Source of the DNA: Reticulitermes lucifugus
Taxonomy: Eukaryota; Arthropoda; Insecta; Blattodea; Rhinotermitidae
Assembly (NCBI GenBank): GCA_026260175.1
Contig: JAKCWW010000461.1
Location: forward strand, 1 to 24,909
DNA length: 24,909 nt
Reading direction: 5' to 3'
The notes under the pieces are model-generated. The model did not search any database. It was not told where the DNA came from and was given only the letters and a program-made list of their open reading frames with translations. Positions 20,690-24,909 of the stretch are shown here, one piece after another; position 1 is the stretch's first letter, and every line of letters begins with the position of its first letter. The position numbers were made by a program, and so were the translations under genes.

Positions 20690-20875
20690 GCAACGCTCCC
20701 CCTCCCCTTCCAATGACGGAGGCTTTCAGCAAACGCGACTGAGTCACCCTGGGTTCAAAACCCGGACATCTATCCAGCCCACCAAAGTTCTCCCTCCCCC
20801 CCCCNCCCCAACGAACATAGCCATTTGTAGCAAGAGTCCTTAGTATGAGCACGTCAAGGCCCTCAGCCACGTCGG
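20690..20875 (-). mobile_element. tRNA-like repeat fragment (candidate SINE)
   Basis: The minus strand carries GTGGCTGAGGGCC (20858-20870), A-box-like, and GGGTTTTGAACCC (20751-20763), B-box-like and followed by GGGTGACTCAG. The spacing is far too long for one tRNA, and a G run with an N at 20805 lies between, so this may be a composite or rearranged repeat. It resembles a blattodean repeat I recall. Assignment is tentative. Confidence 0.35.
20805..20805. other. Single unresolved base (N) in a C run
   Basis: One N inside a long run of C. Homopolymer length here is unreliable. Confidence 0.99.
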
Positions 20876-21024
20876 GAAAGCCGTTAGCGTCCTGCCCTCG
20901 TTACACGGTTTCCGTGTCACGGCCCAACAATGTGTCTCGTGCGCAGGAATGTCTGAACGGACCAAGGGACGTCACGTTGAGTTTCGCGCAAGCTGCCGCC
21001 CTTAGTTAGGTTCTTTGTTGGTGG

Positions 21025-21300
21025 ACCCATAGACGTAACTTGGGGGGGGAGGCAGGGGGGGGGCAAATGCCCCTCCAATATTTTTTCTACCTAAGAATGT
21101 ATTTTTAGCTACTGAGTTGAAGAGAGGCAATAACAAAATTGGATGAACGTGGGGGAAAGGGGTGTATGTATATTAAGGACTGGTTCAGACCAATCTCCCC
21201 CCCCTTCCTAACTTGACTCCTTCGTAAATTATAATTCCTAATACCCATGGTCGGTTTTGCCCCTCACCTCAACGTCATTAGCCAAGTTACGCCTATGGGT
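21025..21300. mobile_element. Miniature TIR element, 276 bp, G/C-tract ends
   Basis: The left terminus ACCCATAGACGTAACTTGG (21025-21043) and the reverse complement of the right terminus ACCCATAGGCGTAACTTGG (21282-21300) differ at one base in 19. Just inside are G runs (21042-21061) and GGGCAAATGCCCCTCC, with C runs and GCCCCTCACC toward the other end. No coding capacity. I could not identify a convincing target-site duplication, so the superfamily is undecided. Similar 'TAGGCGTAACT-GGGGGG' ends are familiar from many invertebrate genomes. Confidence 0.8.
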
Positions 21301-22230
21301 AAACCGATTCACTGGGTGGGTGGTAGTCTGTAAAGGGTATTGCAATCGTACCAGTGCGCCTCAGCCAACTACAGCAATACCATCACATTCACACATTCCA
21401 GTGTAATTAACGTGAGATTCAACACTGCTGCTGCGATGAGACAAGTTAATGACCTCTGTCGTTAAATCGGCCTTGTGCCTTCAGTCACTTACACCTTCCC
21501 ATAACAGCGCAAGTGCGCAACCTTTATTGCTTACTGTCACACGCCTTCCCTGTCCTCCACACAGCGCTGGATTGGTACATACGTGTATACACATATCGCT
21601 AGGACTTTGCGCAGGACTCGCGGTAATGTGTTTCGCGTTTATAAATTTATTTAAAAGACGTCGAAGTAATCGGTGACTTTGATATTTGGCGCGTTTTGGT
21701 TTCACCTGAGATAACGAGCACCTTTCAAGGAGAATTTGTTGGAACTAAATCATTCGGTTACTTCCTGCTTGCTCCACACGGATTTTGTTCGCACGCCTTG
21801 TCACGCATGCAACTACAACAATAGTCTAATCCGCGACTTTCCAGAGACATTCACGGAAACGCGTTCTGTGCAAACTCCCGAGGCATTTTTGACCCATGAA
21901 AAGGCCCGTTTAAATAGAGAACGTGTTCTTAGTTACACGAGGACTTCTCGCGAGACTTAAAACGTGCAAGGAACGTGACGCAGAAATTTTGTCGTGTACA
22001 CCGACGCTTAGAAGGCGTCGGAGTACCCTAGATTTCATAGCGGAACCCTTTTTAGCTGACCTAGGATTACCCTTCACTGATACTTTTTTCGGAGCATTAC
22101 ATTACAGGCTTACAGATATACAGCATAATCGCTTAGTTACATAATTTCTTCAAATATAAGTTCCCATTTGTGGCCTAAAAACTGCGGGCCAAGTATGCAA
22201 TTAAAAGAATATCACAGTCTGGGCAGATGA
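21301..22230. other. No gene recognised
   Basis: Several overlapping frames of about 75 codons on both strands, none with a known motif. Two perfect short inverted repeats: GGTATTGC/GCAATACC (21336-21343, 21374-21381) and CCGACGC/GCGTCGG (22001-22007, 22015-22021). Confidence 0.5.
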
Positions 22231-23440
22231 GAGGGTTGCCCAAAAGTTTTGTAACAATTTCTATACTTCAGTCAAAATCAACAGGTCATGTCTGCCATTT
22301 TCTCTGTGGTTAATTTTGAATGTCCCGCTTGCTACTGCAGCTCTTCGGAACAATACGTTTTCTCGAGCATGCGCAATGGGTCGTCAAAATGGCGAGGTAT
22401 TGTGATGTGTATTTTAAACAACGGGCCGTTACTGAATTTCTTGTGACAGAGGTGGAATCAGTAACGAACATTCGCAAGCGGTTAAAAAATGCACACGTCG
22501 TCAATGTTGTTGATATAAGCAATGAGGGTCGTTGGGCTTCACGAATTGCGGATTCTGAGAAAGGCCAAGCGGAGTTCAGTGACGCGCGTCGCTCTGGCCG
22601 CCCAACAACAGCAGTCGCTCAGACGCTGCTTCACAGTCGTGATGAACTCGTTCAAAACGACCGACGGATGACAATCATAAACCTTGCAACTGAGCTCTCA
22701 GCATCCAAGGGAAGTGCGAACAACATTATTGATGCCTTGCGATATTCAAAAGTGTGTGCTCGCTGCGTTCCACGAAGCCTAACCGACTATCACAAAACTG
22801 TGCAGAAAGAGCTGCGTTCAGATTTGCTCTCCCGTTTTACGAGGCTGATGGTGAAAGACTTTTACGTCACGGATCGTCACTGGGGATGAAACATGATTCC
22901 AGCACTTTGAACCGCAGACAAAAAGACAGTCAATGGAATGGCATCATCCAAATTCTCCTCGGAAGAAAAAGTTTATTGCTACCCCTTCAGCAAGAAAAAT
23001 TACGGCCACCAATTTTTTGGGATACAGAATTGATGATTTTAGTAGACATTATGCCACGTGGTTAAACCATTAACTCAGATCCGTACATTCAAAGTCTCAA
23101 AACCTTGCAGAAGCGTTTCAGACCTCACAAACATGTTGCTGAAGTCCTCCTTCAACATGACAACGCACGACAACACACAAGTTTGAAAACACAGGAAACA
23201 ATCACACAACTCAGATGAACTCTTCTTCCCCATCCAGATCATGCTCCCTCAGATTTCCACCTCTGTGGAGCCCTCAAAGATGTCATCCAATGGAAACGTT
23301 TTGGGAGTGATGACGAGGTTATCGAAAAAGCGAAGAAATGGCTGCAAGTACAAAATTCAAACTGGTACAAGAAGGGGATAGGTGCACATTTTTCTCCCTG
23401 GTGCAAGGCTGTTGAAGTTGGTGCAGATTGTGTAGAATAA
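22231..23440 (+). mobile_element. Mariner-family transposon, decayed, right end not found
   Basis: GAGGGTTGCCCAAAAGTTTT at 22231 resembles a mariner-type terminal inverted repeat and lies about 160 bases upstream of the transposase start, a normal 5' leader length. Downstream of the coding relic I see no reverse complement of this end, so the right terminus is deleted or unrecognisable. It is not closely related to the short mariner derivative at 12366-12575, whose ends are different. Confidence 0.8.
22389..23440 (+). pseudogene. Mariner transposase pseudogene
   Basis: The probable start is ATG at 22389 (MARYCDVYFKQRAVTEF). The helix-turn-helix region includes RRWAS-like GRWASRIADSEKG and the linker ARRSGRPTT. 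The second DNA-binding helix region contains DRRMTIINLATELSASKGS, followed by SKVCARCVPRSLTD. First catalytic block VTGDET (Asp codon 22885-22887), second HDNARQH (Asp 23159-23161), third HAPSDF (Asp 23252-23254). The end FGSDDEV...AVEVGADCVE with TAA at 23438-23440 is intact. Decay: frame changes near 22843, 22872 and 22995, and stops at 22894 (Trp expected after GDET), 23063 and 23217. Only 30 residues separate the second and third Asp, where mariner normally has 34, because four residues of the usual PPYSPDLAPSD stretch are missing. Length overall is normal (about 345 residues). It cannot be active. Confidence 0.95.
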
Positions 23441-24068
23441 TCAGGTGTCCAATACACCTTTCTAGTTATCCTATGAGTATGTTCAAAGAATTATGCAATG
23501 CATTACCAGCAACAAAAAAATTGTTATCCCATAATTTAAAATAAAATAATATAAAATAATAATCTTACTGGATAAACTACAACAGAACTGTTACTGGAAA
23601 TGACACGAGGATATAAGGCAATTAACATATTAATGCCCATGTCCTAAATATAGGAAATAAACTGTCATTGTCTGAGCAATTTACCTGTGCATTTGTAAGA
23701 ACAAGTATAATACACGAATCATTCAAAGTTAATTAAATTGTCTTGTTCTTGTTATAAACCCTGAAGACTAATAAAGGTTACTATTTGTTATAAATTCTTG
23801 CAAAAATAGCCACTGGACCTTTCTTTGAACAACACGTGAATTGTTGCATGTACGCTCACATGTAGTAAAGGTGTGAATAATCATTCTCTTGCGGCTATTC
23901 TAACTGCAGATACATAAAAGGAAATTCACTTACATTACATAGAGACAGTGGGTACTAATATTATAAACAAGCATGCAGTGGCATTCATGATTCACAGTTG
24001 TAGGTTGCTGCATTAATCCAACAATATCTCTGCTGCTAAAGATATCGGAAACTGCAAAAACCGGCGTC
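23441..24068. other. No gene recognised
   Basis: AT-rich, with an AAAATAATA-type low-complexity patch at about 23536-23563. No inverted copy of the mariner left end is visible here. No open frame of note. Confidence 0.55.
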
Positions 24069-24110
24069 AATAAATTTATTCCAGGGAAGCCTATTTGTTT
24101 TGGATACAAA
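24069..24110 (+). pseudogene. Possible piggyBac-like transposase fragment
   Basis: Fourteen codons read NKFIPGKPICFGYK. This matches the conserved KQF-I-P/R-GKP-I-RFGYK segment of piggyBac-family transposases, in which it precedes a Trp and the second catalytic Asp. The following residues do not match and stops appear soon after. A single short block makes this suggestive only. Confidence 0.35.
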
Positions 24111-24807
24111 TCTCAGTCAACAGTTACTGTTCAAAACTTGACTTTTAACTGCAACAACAACCAAGAACCTAGCAGAAGAGAAAACTGGTTTTGAGTTTCC
24201 TCTTCAGATATCTGAACTGAAGTACCCATTGTCAAAGAGAATGACAACAGAGATTGAACCAATTTAATAGCTTTTGTTTCGATTTCTGGCTAAACTAAAT
24301 ATTGTTATTTTTCCTGATGCTCCACTTAGAACAGACAATGTGGAAAATATAGATTTATACCGATATAGACAAATACGAGTATATTGAATTAAATTAACAC
24401 GGTGTCAACAATGTGAAAACGAGTATATTGATAACATATCCATCCAGTGTCCTAATTAACTGATGGCCTCTACTTTAAAAGTGGAGAAAATAATCAACAA
24501 TGCTAATACTAGGTAGCAGTATATTTCACAACAATGTCACTGAAACATTTTCATTTTTTAAGAGAAATAAGTTGGGCTTTAACGGGTTAAAAAAATCAAC
24601 TACGTATATCAGAACTTCAAAGACTGGGTATACTATGGCCGAGGACAGTCCTGTCGGAAAGAAACTTTTCGTAATAAGAAAAGTATATACGAAAAATAAA
24701 GGGTACAACGCAGATAATGTGAAAAAAAACATGCCTTTCTATGAACCCAGAATTAAGGGGAAACAAATACAAATACAATATAAACATCGTAAGAAAATTC
24801 TAAGCGT
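24111..24807. other. No gene recognised
   Basis: AT-rich sequence. 24580-24790 gives a fairly long clean plus-strand reading (including GYTMAEDSPVGKKLF), but it has no recognised domain. One minus frame of 68 codons (24526-24732) is its shadow or chance. Confidence 0.45.
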
Positions 24808-24909
24808 AGTCGGCATAGAGACTCGCTACGAGCTGGACGGTCCGGAGATCGAATCCCGGTGGGGGGGCGAGATTTTCAGCACCCGTCCAGACCGGCCCTG
24901 GGGCCTACC
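24808..24909 (+). mobile_element. tRNA-related SINE, partial (runs off window)
   Basis: ACTCGCTACGAGCTGGACGG leads into a B box GAGATCGAATCCC (24845-24857) and a G run. CCGTCCAGACCGGCCCTGG follows. The layout matches another insect SINE type in which a tRNA-like head ending CGAATCCCGG is followed by a body with ...CCAGAACGGCCC.... A clear A box is not visible. The 3' part lies beyond the window. Confidence 0.6.

Noticed and set aside
23441..23530. Right-hand inverted repeat of the mariner at 22231
   Set aside because: AATTGTTATCCC near 23520 gives only a few matching bases, too weak to call.

Overview
The window looks like non-genic, repeat-rich nuclear DNA of an insect. It has microsatellites, three copies of one tRNA-derived SINE, fragments of other tRNA-derived repeats, decayed transposase and reverse-transcriptase sequence, TIR-bounded miniature elements and two short assembly gaps (runs of N). 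I found no convincing host protein-coding exon, no complete tRNA or rRNA gene, no CRISPR and no bacterial-style operon. Open frames are short (60 to 190 codons), interleaved on both strands, and mostly have no recognisable product. The SINE, the LINE tail and the 'GACGGACAGATATGACGAA' repeat resemble families I remember from cockroach and termite (Blattodea) assemblies. That placement is recollection and inference, not a search result.

Left part (1-5680): simple repeats (GCA/GGA-type triplets, TA and AAT runs), a 107-bp-offset diverged tandem duplication, and one copy of a dispersed repeat near 4.0 kb. At 5684-6346 lies a clear LINE relic: the C-terminal end of a non-LTR retrotransposon ORF2, broken by several frameshifts and stops.

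Middle part (8.1-15.3 kb): a second copy of the dispersed repeat, a near full-length CpG-rich SINE (8517-8812), an inverted pair of hammerhead-ribozyme-like motifs (9245-9478), a fragment with a tRNA-Leu-like head, a 3'-truncated CpG-decayed SINE copy (11753-11914), an internally deleted mariner-like element that keeps the last 18 codons of its transposase (12366-12575), a 221-bp TA-flanked miniature element with pogo-like ends (14032-14252), and a 5'-truncated SINE copy (15040-15243).

Right part (18-24.9 kb): two more members of a second hammerhead-like repeat family (also at 11.2 kb, with a partial one at 12.0 kb), a tRNA-like fragment, a 276-bp TIR element with G/C tracts (21025-21300), a mariner transposase pseudogene (22231-23440), a 14-codon piggyBac-like match (24069-24110), and the start of another tRNA-related SINE running off the window.

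The elements do not form a pathway. The window is a sediment of independent insertions. The item most worth following up is the two families of hammerhead-like motifs, which may be relics of Penelope-like retroelements or ribozyme-bearing retrozymes.
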